A stretch of DNA of 64,000 nt from Streptomyces misionensis (GTDB taxonomy: Bacteria > Actinomycetota > Actinomycetes > Streptomycetales > Streptomycetaceae). The stretch is taken from the NCBI RefSeq assembly GCF_900104815.1, contig NZ_FNTD01000004.1, forward strand, positions 1-64,000. Reading direction: 5' to 3'. The notes under the pieces are model-generated. The model was not told the origin of the DNA, ran no database searches, and worked only from the letters and a program-made list of their open reading frames with translations. Shown here piece by piece: positions 35,195-43,305 of this stretch. Each line of letters opens with the position of its first letter. The first letter of the stretch is position 1. A program made the translations under genes and the position numbers.

Positions 35195-36415
35195 CTACGG
35201 CCGGCAGACCGTCCCGGTACGACCGGGCGGCTGACGTACCGACGGGTCCGGTGGGGTGGCCGGGCGCTCCGGCGGGTCGTCCTCCGTCATGCCGATGTCG
35301 GACGCGAGCCGGCGGCGCAGCCACGCGCCGAGTCTGCGGTCCACCAGGTGGTTGAGCGCGGCCGACAGGGCGAGCGAGAAGCACAGTCCGAGGGCGATGG
35401 CCGGGACCAGGCCCAGGGCGGGCACCGCCTTGAGCAGACCGCGCACGACCGGTATGCCCAGGCTCTGGTGGACCAGGTAGAAGGGGTAGGTCAGGGCGCC
35501 CGCGTAGACCAGCGCGCGCCAGCGCAGCCGGCCGAGCGGGCCGGGCCCGGACAGGGCGAGCAGCAGCAGGAACCCCGTGAGGATGGCGGCGCAGATCCCC
35601 CAGCCGGGCGTCCCGCCCCGGGCCGCCGGTTCCGTGTGCTCGGCGACCCGGTCGCCCAGCAGGGTCAGCGTGTAGCACCAGGCGAATCCGGTGAGCAGCC
35701 ACAGCAGCAGGTTCGGTCCGAAGCGGTGCATCAGGTAGAGCGCCATGCCCGCGACGAAGAGCCCGGCGTACTGGGTGAGCAGGAACTCGTCCATCACGCT
35801 GGAGTGCAGCTCGCGGCCGATGGCGGCGAAGGTCAGCCAGAGCAGGCAGAACGCGATCGTGCGGCGGTAGGTGAGACCGATCAGCAGCAGCACGGCCACC
35901 AGCAGATAGAACCGGGCCTCGACCCACAGCGTCCAGGCGACCCCGTCGGTGGTCCGCAGCCCGAGCGGCCCGGGCAGCATGGTCAGGTTGCCCAGGGTGG
36001 TGCGCAGGTCGACGGGTGCTCCGGGCCGCTGTCCGGCGAGCCGGGCGATCCAGGCGACGACGACGATGGCGAGGACGACCGTCCAGTAGAGCGGGAAGAG
36101 CCGGGCGATCCGCGACACGGCGAACTGCGCCGGGGTGCGCCCCCAGCAGCTCATGCAGATGGCGAACCCGCTGATCAGGAAGAACGCCTCCACCCCGAGC
36201 CATCCGTAGCGGCTCAGCAGGTGCAGTACGGGGGCGGTGCGCGTCAGGTCGTACGTGCCCCAGAAGTGCGGGGTGGGGGTGCCGAGGTAGTGGTAGGCGG
36301 CCACCCCGGCCGCCGCGAGCAGCCGCAGCGCGTCCACGGCGGCGAGCCGGCCGCCGCCCGCCCTGCTCGTTCTGGGTGCGGCCGTCGGCGGGGCCGGTAC
36401 GGCGGAGACGGACAT
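35195..36415 (-). CDS. Membrane acyltransferase (acyltransferase-3 / OafA family)
   Basis: 406 residues, about ten membrane segments. The N-terminal signature LAAVDALRLLAAAGVAAYHY with the catalytic His, and WLGVEAFFLISGFAICMSCW, plus RIARLFPLYW, are characteristic of acyltransferase-3. These proteins O-acylate polysaccharides, lipids or antibiotics using acyl donors at the membrane. It starts with an ATG 55 bp downstream of the ABC permease stop on the same strand, so it may be read through from that operon. The C-terminal 40 residues form a soluble tail. Confidence 0.9.
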   Translation of the reverse strand: MSVSAVPAPPTAAPRTSRAGGGRLAAVDALRLLAAAGVAAYHYLGTPTPHFWGTYDLTRTAPVLHLLSRYGWLGVEAFFLISGFAICMSCWGRTPAQFAVSRIARLFPLYWTVVLAIVVVAWIARLAGQRPGAPVDLRTTLGNLTMLPGPLGLRTTDGVAWTLWVEARFYLLVAVLLLIGLTYRRTIAFCLLWLTFAAIGRELHSSVMDEFLLTQYAGLFVAGMALYLMHRFGPNLLLWLLTGFAWCYTLTLLGDRVAEHTEPAARGGTPGWGICAAILTGFLLLLALSGPGPLGRLRWRALVYAGALTYPFYLVHQSLGIPVVRGLLKAVPALGLVPAIALGLCFSLALSAALNHLVDRRLGAWLRRRLASDIGMTEDDPPERPATPPDPSVRQPPGRTGTVCRP

Positions 36416-36470
36416 GGTGGAGGCGTCCTTCGTCGGAGGGTCTGCTGCACGGGGAAGAGGGACTGCCGGA

Positions 36471-37466
36471 TCACGGCCGGCGACGCCGGATGGACCGGTA
36501 CACGAGCAGGAGGGCCAGGGCGGTCAACGGCACCGTCAGCGCCGCCTGGGTCCACTGCATGGGCCACAGCTGGCTCGCGCTGTGGTAGACGTCGAAGACC
36601 CGTGAGCCGTCGGGGCAGCCCGTGGACCCGCACTGGGCGTACGACAGCCGACGGCCGTCGGCGGTGACCACTCCGTCCCGCAGCAGCCAGTCGTCGGGGG
36701 CAAGGTCGTAGCCGTGCGGCGGGAACCGGGTGAGGGTCGGCTGGAGGAAGCGGCGCAGCCAGGTCAGCAGGGACAGCACGACCGCGTGGCCGAGCAGGGC
36801 GCAGACCACGGCCGGGACCGTGCGCCGGGTCAGCTCCCCGGCCAGCACCCCGATCGCGAAGGCCAGTACGGTCGCCGTCGCGAGAACGGGTCCGAAGGAG
36901 TTGTACGGCAGAGCCGCGAACGCCGAGGAGTCGTGTGTGAGCGCCGGCGAGGTGACCGTTCGCAGACGGGTGCCGAGGGCGGCTGCGACGAGGCCCACCG
37001 CGGCGGACGCGCCGCCCAGCACGAGGAGTTCGCCGGTGAGCCAGCGCTGCCGGGGCACCGACTGTGTCCACAGGAGCCGGTGCGTGCGGCGCTCGTACTC
37101 CTGGGCCAGCAGCGGCGCACCGAGCAGTGCCGCGGCGAGCGCGGGTACGACCACGAGGGCGAACTGCGCGTGCTGGACGGCCTGGAGCGTGTCGGAGACG
37201 TGCTGGACCGTAAGGTCGCACCGCTGGAGATAGGGGGCTTCGGCGCACGAGTTCGCGGCGCGCTCGGCTCGGACCCGCACCACGTCCTGCGCTGTGCGCA
37301 GCACCCACACCGCCAGCAGCGCCGACGACACGGTCAGGGCGGCGAGGGCGCCGCGATGGCGCCGCAGGCTCAGCCGGACCAGGGCCCGGTACCGCACGGG
37401 CTTCGGGCGCAGGGCCGGCCGGTGCAACCGGACCGGGACGACCTGCGGGAAGGACGACACGGTCAT
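36471..37466 (-). CDS. ABC-2-type permease subunit
   Basis: 331 residues with six hydrophobic segments, for example RGALAALTVSSALLAVWVLR, FALVVVPALAAALLGAPLLA and AVVCALLGHAVVLSLLTWL. The EYERRTHRLLWTQSVPRQRW motif between helices is typical of Streptomyces ABC-2 permeases partnered with YtrB-like ATPases. Its ATG overlaps the ATPase stop (ATGA). The extracytoplasmic loop has paired Cys (NSCAEAPYLQRCD and QCGSTGCPDG), likely disulfides. Confidence 0.82.
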   Translation of the reverse strand: MTVSSFPQVVPVRLHRPALRPKPVRYRALVRLSLRRHRGALAALTVSSALLAVWVLRTAQDVVRVRAERAANSCAEAPYLQRCDLTVQHVSDTLQAVQHAQFALVVVPALAAALLGAPLLAQEYERRTHRLLWTQSVPRQRWLTGELLVLGGASAAVGLVAAALGTRLRTVTSPALTHDSSAFAALPYNSFGPVLATATVLAFAIGVLAGELTRRTVPAVVCALLGHAVVLSLLTWLRRFLQPTLTRFPPHGYDLAPDDWLLRDGVVTADGRRLSYAQCGSTGCPDGSRVFDVYHSASQLWPMQWTQAALTVPLTALALLLVYRSIRRRRP

Positions 37467-38422
37467 GCCGCCACCGTCCCGCTGTCGCCCCCGTCGCCGT
37501 AGCGCCCGGGCCGCATGCCGGGGGCCAGCCAGCCCGTCACGGAGGGGGAGCGCAGGTAGGAGACCACCAGCTCCTCCAGACCGGGGAGCTCGGCGTCGGC
37601 CGCCGCGGTGTGCGTCCGCTGGTCCACGCGTACGAGCGTGAGGTGCCGCGGCTCGGCGTCCACCGGGTCCACGGGGTGCACCCGCCACGGCGCCGGCCCC
37701 GCCTGGCACTCCAGCAGGCCGAGCCGGTCGAGGAGCCGGTGCGCGGCGAGCAGCTCTGACAGCTCGCCGGCCAGCCGGATCCGGCCGCCGTCGATCAGGA
37801 GCAGGTGGTCGATGGCCTCTTCGAGGTCACCCAGCACATGGGAGGAGAGCAGGACCGTGCCGCCGCCCTCCGCTACGTCGCCGAGCAACAGGCCCAGGGC
37901 GGCTCGGCGCGCGAGCGGGTCCAGATCGCTCAGCGGCTCGTCGAGCAGCAGCAGCCGGGGCCGCTTGCCGCGCGCGAGGGCGAGCGCCAGCAGGGAGCGC
38001 TGGCCGCCGGAGAGCGACCCGGCCCTGCTGCCGAGCGCGATCCGCCCCAACTCCAATAGATCCTCGGCTCGTTCGGGGTCCCAGCGGGGGTTGAGGTCGC
38101 GGCCCATGGCCAGCAGGTCGGCGACCCGCATCCGCGGGTACAGGGGGCGGTGCTGGTCGACGAAGGCGACCTCGCCGAGCAACGCGTCCTCACCGGCGCG
38201 CTGTCCGAGCACGGTGAGCCGGCCCGCGTCCGGCCGGATGAGCCCGGCCGCGGCCGACAGCAGCAGGCTCTTGCCCGCGCCGTTCGGGCCGACGATTCCG
38301 CACACGGCGCCGCGCGGGACGCGGAAGGTGCAGTCGGTGAGGAGCTGCGCGCGCCGCCCGCCGCGCCCTGCGCGCAGCCCGACCCCCTCCGCCTGAACGG
38401 CGGTCGCAGCGAGCGTCGTCAC
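37463..38422 (-). CDS. ABC transporter ATP-binding protein
   Basis: 319 residues from a GTG at 38422 that overlaps the GntR stop. Walker A is GIVGPNGAGKSLLLS, signature AGSLSGGQRSLLALALARG, Walker B RLLLLDEPLSDLDP, and the H-loop lies in TVLLSSHVLGDLEE. A 90-residue C-terminal extension follows the ATPase domain. With the downstream permease it forms an exporter of the YtrB type, probably for antimicrobial or envelope stress. Confidence 0.92.
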   Translation of the reverse strand: MTTLAATAVQAEGVGLRAGRGGRRAQLLTDCTFRVPRGAVCGIVGPNGAGKSLLLSAAAGLIRPDAGRLTVLGQRAGEDALLGEVAFVDQHRPLYPRMRVADLLAMGRDLNPRWDPERAEDLLELGRIALGSRAGSLSGGQRSLLALALARGKRPRLLLLDEPLSDLDPLARRAALGLLLGDVAEGGGTVLLSSHVLGDLEEAIDHLLLIDGGRIRLAGELSELLAAHRLLDRLGLLECQAGPAPWRVHPVDPVDAEPRHLTLVRVDQRTHTAAADAELPGLEELVVSYLRSPSVTGWLAPGMRPGRYGDGGDSGTVAA

Positions 38423-38823
38423 CGCGCCCGCCCCTCGGGCGCCCGGTCCGCGAAGCAGGTGTCCCCGACGGAGATGACCAGGGCCATGACGTCCTCCCGC
38501 TCCAGGCCGTGCTCCCTGGCGCGGGTCATCCACTGCTCCAGCTCCTGCCGCAGACCGGAGCCGTCGACCCGGTCGGCGCTGCCGAGCGTGCCCACCACGA
38601 ACGTGCCCAGCCCGGTCCTGGACTCCACCAGCCCCCGTCGCTGGAGCTCCTGATACGCCCTCAGCACGGTGTTGCCGTTCACCACGGCGCTCTCCACCAC
38701 CTCGCGGGCGGTGGGCAGCTTGTCCCCGGGCTTCAGGATGCCCAGCCGCAAGGCCTGTTCGGTCTGCTCGACGATCTGCTGATAGGCGGGGGTGCCGCTG
38801 GATCTGCGCAGCTGGTACTTCAT
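38419..38823 (-). CDS. GntR-family regulator (YtrA subfamily)
   Basis: 134 residues, short for GntR, as expected for the YtrA group. The winged HTH reads YQQIVEQTEQALRLGILKPG, DKLPTAREVVESAVVNGNTV and LRAYQELQRRGLVESRTGLG. The 60-residue C-terminal part is too small for a normal effector domain. It is the first gene of the coupled GntR-ATPase-permease operon and lies directly downstream of a perfect 24-bp palindrome, so autorepression of the operon is likely. The start ATG at 38823 is only 10 bp from that palindrome. Confidence 0.92.
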   Translation of the reverse strand: MKYQLRRSSGTPAYQQIVEQTEQALRLGILKPGDKLPTAREVVESAVVNGNTVLRAYQELQRRGLVESRTGLGTFVVGTLGSADRVDGSGLRQELEQWMTRAREHGLEREDVMALVISVGDTCFADRAPEGRAR

Positions 38824-38832
38824 CAGGTAACC

Positions 38833-38856
38833 CTTTCCCTAATTGATTAGGGAAAG
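38833..38856. promoter_or_regulatory. Perfect palindromic operator of the GntR-ABC operon
   Basis: CTTTCCCTAAT-TG-ATTAGGGAAAG: 11-bp arms match perfectly. It sits 10-33 bp upstream of the gntR start codon and covers the probable ribosome and -10 region, so bound protein should block the operon. Confidence 0.8.
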
Positions 38857-39063
38857 TAGTGACTGCCTCGGGAGGTGTCAAACCGCGGGACCGGGGTCAT
38901 CGCGCCTTCGCCCCACCCCCGGCCGGGTCGACGACCACTGCCGGGACGCCCGCCCGCGGCGCGAGCGCCCTGCCGCAGCCGACACCAGCCAGGCCGAGGG
39001 CGCGCCGGCCCGCACCGCCCCCCATACCGGCGTCCGGCAGGCACCACGTGTGAGACTCAGGGC

Positions 39064-39549
39064 ATGATTCGTGCCGCGACCCCCGCCGACATTCCCGTCA
39101 TCCACACCTTGATTCGCGAACTGGCCGAGTACGAAAAGGCACTCGACGAGGCCAGGGCGACGAAGGAACAGCTCACCGAGGCGCTGTTCGGCGAGCGCCC
39201 GGCCGCGTACGCACACGTGGCCGAGGACGTCGGCGGCGAGGTCGTGGGCTTCGCGCTGTGGTTCCTCAACTTCTCCACCTGGCGGGGCGTGCACGGCATC
39301 TATCTGGAGGACCTGTACGTCCGTCCCGAGGCCCGCGGCGGCGGCCACGGCAAGGCCCTGCTGACGGAGCTCGCCCGCATCTGCGTCGCACGCGGCTACG
39401 AGCGCCTGGAATGGTCGGTCCTGAACTGGAACCGCCCCGCGATCGACTTCTACGAGGCACTGGGCGCCCGCCCCCAGGACGAGTGGTCGGTGTACCGGCT
39501 CACGGGCGAAGCGCTGAACGCCCTGGGAGACCAGGGCGGCCGGCCGTAG
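39064..39549 (+). CDS. GNAT-family N-acetyltransferase
   Basis: 161 residues. It begins MIRAATPADIPVIHTLIREL and carries the acetyl-CoA motif in LYVRPEARGGGHGKALLTEL (R-x-x-G-x-G/A pattern), then RLEWSVLNWNRPAIDFYEAL. The closest well-known relatives are diamine (spermidine/thialysine) N-acetyltransferases, which share the YEK, WRG and LEDLYVRP segments. It probably acetylates a small amine in the cytosol. It is a single gene, divergent from the GntR-ABC operon. Confidence 0.88.
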   Translation: MIRAATPADIPVIHTLIRELAEYEKALDEARATKEQLTEALFGERPAAYAHVAEDVGGEVVGFALWFLNFSTWRGVHGIYLEDLYVRPEARGGGHGKALLTELARICVARGYERLEWSVLNWNRPAIDFYEALGARPQDEWSVYRLTGEALNALGDQGGRP

Positions 39550-39589
39550 CCGAGTTCCTTCGGCCGGGGGTGCCCACGCCCGCTTCAGC

Positions 39590-39932
39590 GCGTCCGGCTT
39601 GTCCCCGCGGTTCCCCTCCGGCTCGGCCAATTCGGTGCCGCAGCCGGCGGCGAGCAGCTCGGCTTCGGCGCGGCGGCCGCGGGTGAGCAGGTTGGTGGGT
39701 GACTCGGGCAGCGGGGCTTGACCCCGACGTGCGGGATCCACTCCGCAGGCGGCCTGGGGCGGTCGGCGAGCCGCTTGCACAGACCGTTCGACGTCAGCTG
39801 CGCCACCGCCAGGGCACCGAGCCCGGCGGCCGCCGCCTTGCGGCCCCGCCACCCGCCCCACCACGCGATCGCGGCCGCCGTACCGCACCACAGTTTTGAG
39901 CTCTCCGCGGACTCCTCCAGCGCCGACAGCAC
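39590..39932 (-). pseudogene. PAP2-type phosphatase remnant
   Basis: Minus-strand reading gives LSALEESAESSKLWCGTAAA and QLTSNGLCKRLADRPRPPAE, then WIPHVGVKPRCP and, after a shift, GRRAEAELLAAGC. This matches actinobacterial PAP2-family membrane phosphatases (K-x6-RP motif seen as KRLADRPRP). The PSGH and SRxxxGxHxxxD motifs that follow are missing, so it is inactive. Confidence 0.55.
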
Positions 39933-39941
39933 GAAGACGAC

Positions 39942-39972
39942 GGCCCGGCGCCGCGTGCCGCGGCGCCGGGCC
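39942..39972 (-). terminator. Strong hairpin after rpmJ
   Basis: A perfect 14-bp stem (GGCCCGGCGCCGCG / CGCGGCGCCGGGCC) with a 3-nt loop lies 24 bp past the rpmJ stop on the minus strand. It should end the ribosomal-protein transcript. Confidence 0.75.
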
Positions 39973-39996
39973 CCTGCTCCGCAGAGCGGCCGGTCG

Positions 39997-40119
39997 TCAG
40001 CTCTGGCGGGCCTTGAACCGGGGGTGCTTCTTGTTGATCACGAAGGTCACGCCTCTGCGACGCACTACCTGAGCGCCAGGCTTGGCCTTCAACGAACGCA
40101 ATGACCTGCGTACCTTCAT
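39997..40119 (-). CDS. rpmJ: 50S ribosomal protein L36, cysteine-free paralogue
   Basis: 40 residues: [20 protein letters not shown], then [20 protein letters not shown]. Standard L36 has a C/C/C/H zinc ribbon; this form has no cysteine, as in the zinc-independent (C-) paralogues used when zinc is scarce. It is clustered with a cysteine-free L31 and an L33 remnant, the normal Zur-controlled set. An AAGGGG site precedes the ATG. The gene is too short for many annotation pipelines. Confidence 0.95.
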   Translation of the reverse strand: MKVRRSLRSLKAKPGAQVVRRRGVTFVINKKHPRFKARQS

Positions 40120-40157
40120 GACAGTCCCCTTACGGCGGATCGGCGGGTGTCCGGGCG

Positions 40158-40415
40158 TCAGCGCCGAACGGCGTCGGGGCCGTAGCGCCGCCGGAAGCGT
40201 TCCACGCGGCCCGCGGTGTCCATGACCCGCGAGGTGCCGGTGTAGAACGGGTGGCTCGCCGACGAGACGTCCACGTCGACGACCGGGTAGGTGTTCCCGT
40301 CCTCCCACTCGACCGTCTCGCGGGCGTCGAGGGTGGAACGGGTGAGCAGGCTGAAGCCGGCCGCGCGGTCTCGGAAGACGACGGGACGGGTGACGGGGTG
40401 GATGTCGGACCTCAT
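40158..40415 (-). CDS. rpmE2: 50S ribosomal protein L31 type B, cysteine-free paralogue
   Basis: 85 residues, [20 protein letters not shown] through [20 protein letters not shown] and VERFRRRYG. Type B L31 lacks the CxxC zinc site, and none is present here. It is co-oriented with rpmJ 38 bp downstream. In Streptomyces such paralogues are repressed by Zur and replace zinc-binding versions. I see no good Zur box (TGaaAATGATTTTCA type) in the 100 bp upstream, perhaps because the real promoter lies before the decayed L33 gene. Confidence 0.93.
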   Translation of the reverse strand: MRSDIHPVTRPVVFRDRAAGFSLLTRSTLDARETVEWEDGNTYPVVDVDVSSASHPFYTGTSRVMDTAGRVERFRRRYGPDAVRR

Positions 40416-40465
40416 GAGTGGTGCCTCCTTGCGGGGTCCTCGCCGGGATCGACGGAGGTGAGGGG

Positions 40466-40562
40466 TCAGCGTTCTTCGCGGAACAGGACGTGTGCGCCGA
40501 CCACCGGGTCGTACGTGCGCAGGACCAGCCGACCTCTCCCGCTTCTCTTGATGCGGTCATGT
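40466..40562 (-). pseudogene. rpmG: C-terminal remnant of ribosomal protein L33 (cysteine-free)
   Basis: Minus-strand reading gives [20 protein letters not shown] and [11 protein letters not shown] before a stop at 40466. Ribosomal L33 ends DRLVLRKYDPVxGRHVxFREER, so the match is clear for the last 28 residues. The N-terminal half (RPVIKLRSTAGTGYTY) is not present in any frame. It lies 50 bp upstream of rpmE2 in the same direction, where an intact gene would be expected. Confidence 0.7.
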
Positions 40563-40782
40563 CACGCAGCCAGGTCAACACCACCGGGCTGCGGTCCATT
40601 CCCGCCGGAACGAGGCGGTCGGCGGTCGCGTTCCGCTCGGCCGCGGCGAGGGGGCGCAGAAACGGATCCCCGGGATCGAAGGGTACGGACCTCGCTGACG
40701 GCGCACCGGCGAGACGTCTCGCACCGACCCGGCCGCTGCCCGGCGTGGCCGCGACCCTCGCACGACGGCGGCCGAGGAAGCC

Positions 40783-41214
40783 TCAGTCGTCCTCAAGGGC
40801 GATGAGCAGCTCGGCGAGGGCAGGCAGGGCGCGTTCGATGGCTTCCCGGCTGTTCGGGTTGAGATTGGCCAGCGCGCTGTGCAGGGCGGCCGTACTGGTG
40901 CGGTCGTAGGTGTCGAGCATCTCCAGTGCGGTGGGTGAGGCGGTGAGGTGGACGGCGCGCAGGTCGGTCACGGAGGGTTCACGCTCGACCAGACCGGCGG
41001 CGGTCATGGTCCGCACGAGGTTGCTGATCGTGGAGGGGGCCAGACGCAGCCGGTCGGCGGCCTGGCGCGGTGACAGCGGTCCCGCTTCGGCGAGTGCCCG
41101 CAGCAGCTCGATCTGAGCTTCGGGCAGGTCGGGGAGGTCGGCGACGCGTCGGGTGCGCAGTATGGCCCGGCGCAGCGGGCCGATCAGGCGGCCGAACTCG
41201 GTGGCAGTGTCCAT
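40783..41214 (-). CDS. MarR-family regulator of phenolic acid decarboxylase
   Basis: 143 residues from the ATG at 41214. The winged HTH is LLRALAEAGPLSPRQAADRL, RLAPSTISNLVRTMTAAGLV and EREPSVTDLRAVHLTASP. It is divergent from the phenolic acid decarboxylase gene, and a near-perfect 27-bp palindrome lies between them. In other bacteria PadR (a related fold) controls padC in the same position; here a MarR protein appears to do so, presumably released by hydroxycinnamates. Confidence 0.9.
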   Translation of the reverse strand: MDTATEFGRLIGPLRRAILRTRRVADLPDLPEAQIELLRALAEAGPLSPRQAADRLRLAPSTISNLVRTMTAAGLVEREPSVTDLRAVHLTASPTALEMLDTYDRTSTAALHSALANLNPNSREAIERALPALAELLIALEDD

Positions 41215-41240
41215 GAAGCCGATTCTCTCGCACAGGTGAT

Positions 41241-41267
41241 TTTGTCGCAAAATAGTTTTGTGACAAA
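41241..41267. promoter_or_regulatory. Operator between marR and the decarboxylase gene
   Basis: TTTGTCGCAAAA-TAG-TTTTGTGACAAA: 11 of 12 arm positions match. It is very AT-rich compared with neighbours, 27 bp upstream of marR and 53 bp upstream of the decarboxylase start, so it probably overlaps both promoters. Confidence 0.8.
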
Positions 41268-41319
41268 CTGAAGTGGTCGGACGCGTCGAGCCGGCAAGCA
41301 CCACCCAAGGAGGTCACCC

Positions 41320-41874
41320 ATGACAAGCACCGTCACCACCAGCGACGGGGCCTTCCAGACCACCGTCGAGCAGCCCGAGCCCCCACAGGACTTGTCCAAG
41401 ATCGTCGGCCACCGCTTCATATACACCTACGCCAATGGCTGGCAGTACGAGATGTACGTGAAGAACGACCACACGATCGACTACCGGATCCACTCCGGAA
41501 TGGTCGGTGGCCGCTGGGTCAAGGACCAGCAGGTCGATCTCGTCCAGCTGGACGACGACCATTTCAAGGTCTCCTGGAACGAGCCCACCGGCACTTCCGT
41601 CGCGGTCAACGTCATGCCCCGCAAGCGGCGCCTGCACGGTGTGATCTTCTTCCCGCACTGGGTCGAGGAGCACGGTGAGCGCACCGTGTGCTTCCAGAAC
41701 GATCACCTGGACGACATGCGCCGCTATCGCGACCAGGGCCCCACGTACCCGATCTACGTCGTCCCCGAGTTCGCGAAGATCACCCTCTTCGAGTACGTCG
41801 GCGCCGACGACGATTCCGTCATCGCCGTCGCTCCCGGCGACCTCCCGGCCGGCTGGTCCGACCGCACGAACTGA
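41320..41874 (+). CDS. padC: Phenolic acid decarboxylase
   Basis: 184 residues. The sequence [20 protein letters not shown] and [18 protein letters not shown] is diagnostic. By alignment with Bacillus PadC (Tyr11, Tyr13, Arg41, Glu64), the active-site residues are Tyr35, Tyr37, Arg65 and Glu88 (SWNEPTGT). It converts p-coumaric, ferulic and caffeic acids to vinylphenols without a cofactor, which removes toxic plant phenolics. An AAGGAGG site precedes the ATG. The 24-residue N-terminal extension is longer than in Bacillus. Confidence 0.95.
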   Translation: MTSTVTTSDGAFQTTVEQPEPPQDLSKIVGHRFIYTYANGWQYEMYVKNDHTIDYRIHSGMVGGRWVKDQQVDLVQLDDDHFKVSWNEPTGTSVAVNVMPRKRRLHGVIFFPHWVEEHGERTVCFQNDHLDDMRRYRDQGPTYPIYVVPEFAKITLFEYVGADDDSVIAVAPGDLPAGWSDRTN

Positions 41875-42026
41875 CCGTCGCGGAATTCGTGTCACCGGCT
41901 GCGCCGAGCCGGATCATCATGGCCACCCGCCGAGGAGACGAGCACACGTTGACGTGCTGAGCGCATCTCCAAGCGCAAGGCCGCTTGACGGCGCTCCGCG
42001 CGCAGCCGCACGGCACACGCGGCGAC

Positions 42027-43046
42027 TCAGCTCGACTCGCGGACGACGAGGCGGCAGGGGACGGTGCACACGCCTGGCTCCGGCTTGCCGCCGATGGCGT
42101 CGAGCAGCCGCAGGGCGGCCTGCCGGCCGATCTCCGCGAGATTCGTGTCGATCGTGGTCAGGGGCGGGCGGCAGGCCAGGGCCATGACGTCCCAGTTGTC
42201 ATAGCCCACGACCGCCACCCTTTCGGGGACGTCCATGCCGTTCTCGCGCAGCCTGTCGGCGACGCCCCTGGCGATCTGGTCGTTGCCGCAGAAGAAGGCG
42301 TCCGTGTCCGGCGCGGCACGCAGGACCGCCTCGGCGGCGCGGCGGCCCCACGCCTCGCTCCACTCGCCGAAGTGGACCCGGCCGGTGGAGAGCGCCAGCG
42401 AGGAGTGCTCGAGCAGCTCGACGGTGTGCTGGGCACGGTCACGAGCGGCAGCATGATGTGCCGGGCCGGTCACGTGCGCGATGCGAGTGCGGCCCGTCGC
42501 CATCAGGTGCTCGACCGCCAGCCGCGCTCCGCTGCGGTCGTCGGACACGACGGACATGTCGTTCGGGTCGGTGGACGGCGAGAGGGCGTAGACCGTGGGG
42601 ATCGGCTCGATGCCCGTCAGAGGAGGACGCGGGTCGGTGCGCCGGCCGGTCACGATGATGCCGTCCACCCGGCGGTCCACCAGGTTGCGCAGATGATGCT
42701 GCTCGCGGATGGCGTCGCCCCGGGTGTCGCACAGCAGCACGGAGATCTTCCCCGCGCCGAGCGCGTCCTCGGCGCCCAGCAGTACCGGGGTGCTGAAGCG
42801 GCCGATGCCGTCGGTCGTCATCAGCCCGACAGTCCAGCTGCGCCCCGTGTGCAGGCTCTGCGCATGCTGGTTGGGCCGGAAGTCGAGCGCTTCGACGGCG
42901 GCCAGGACCCGCTGCCGCGTCTCGGGCCGCATCCTGCCGTTGCCGTTCAGCGCTTTCGAGGCCGTCCCCACACTGACGCCGGCCAGCTTGGCGACATCGG
43001 CGAGCTTCGCCCGCCCGCCTTGGGGAGGCCCTGACACAGCGGTCAC
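42027..43046 (-). CDS. LacI-family regulator of the arabinoside locus
   Basis: 339 residues. The GTG at 43046 is preferred over a TTG two codons upstream because AAGG lies seven bases before it. HTH: KLADVAKLAGVSVGTASKAL and NGNGRMRPETRQRVLAAVEA, with the hinge helix. The effector domain is periplasmic-binding-protein-like (VGLMTTDGIGRFSTPVLLGA, DAFFCGNDQIARGVADRL). It is divergent from the GH127 gene, with an operator-like palindrome at that gene's promoter. It probably senses an arabinose-type sugar. Confidence 0.9.
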   Translation of the reverse strand: MTAVSGPPQGGRAKLADVAKLAGVSVGTASKALNGNGRMRPETRQRVLAAVEALDFRPNQHAQSLHTGRSWTVGLMTTDGIGRFSTPVLLGAEDALGAGKISVLLCDTRGDAIREQHHLRNLVDRRVDGIIVTGRRTDPRPPLTGIEPIPTVYALSPSTDPNDMSVVSDDRSGARLAVEHLMATGRTRIAHVTGPAHHAAARDRAQHTVELLEHSSLALSTGRVHFGEWSEAWGRRAAEAVLRAAPDTDAFFCGNDQIARGVADRLRENGMDVPERVAVVGYDNWDVMALACRPPLTTIDTNLAEIGRQAALRLLDAIGGKPEPGVCTVPCRLVVRESS

Positions 43047-43150
43047 GCGCAATCCTTTTCCTAGACGACGTCAGTCATGCTCATCCTGGCACCCATCCCG
43101 CGCCCTGGCCAGTTTCCGGCAGCGGCCGGAGAAACTTGCCGCACCCCCTC

Positions 43151-43199
43151 TTGACTCACCCTCTCGGGCTCCCTACGTTTCCGGCAGAAAATCGTTTTC
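43151..43199 (+). promoter_or_regulatory. Promoter and LacI-type operator of the GH127 gene
   Basis: TTGACT (43151-43156), 17-bp spacer, TACGTT (43174-43179) form a good sigma-70-type promoter. Directly downstream at the expected start point lies GAAAATCGTTTTC (43187-43199), an AT-rich near-palindrome around CG like LacI-family operators. A repressor here would block initiation. Confidence 0.6.
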
Positions 43200-43305
43200 C
43201 CAAACGGGTTCGAGGAGCGGAGCACCGCCGGGCCGTTCCCAGGGCGCACGACATCCCACGTGCGCCGGACTCACCCCGTTCCCCCGCCTACCTTCTCGGA
43301 GAGCC

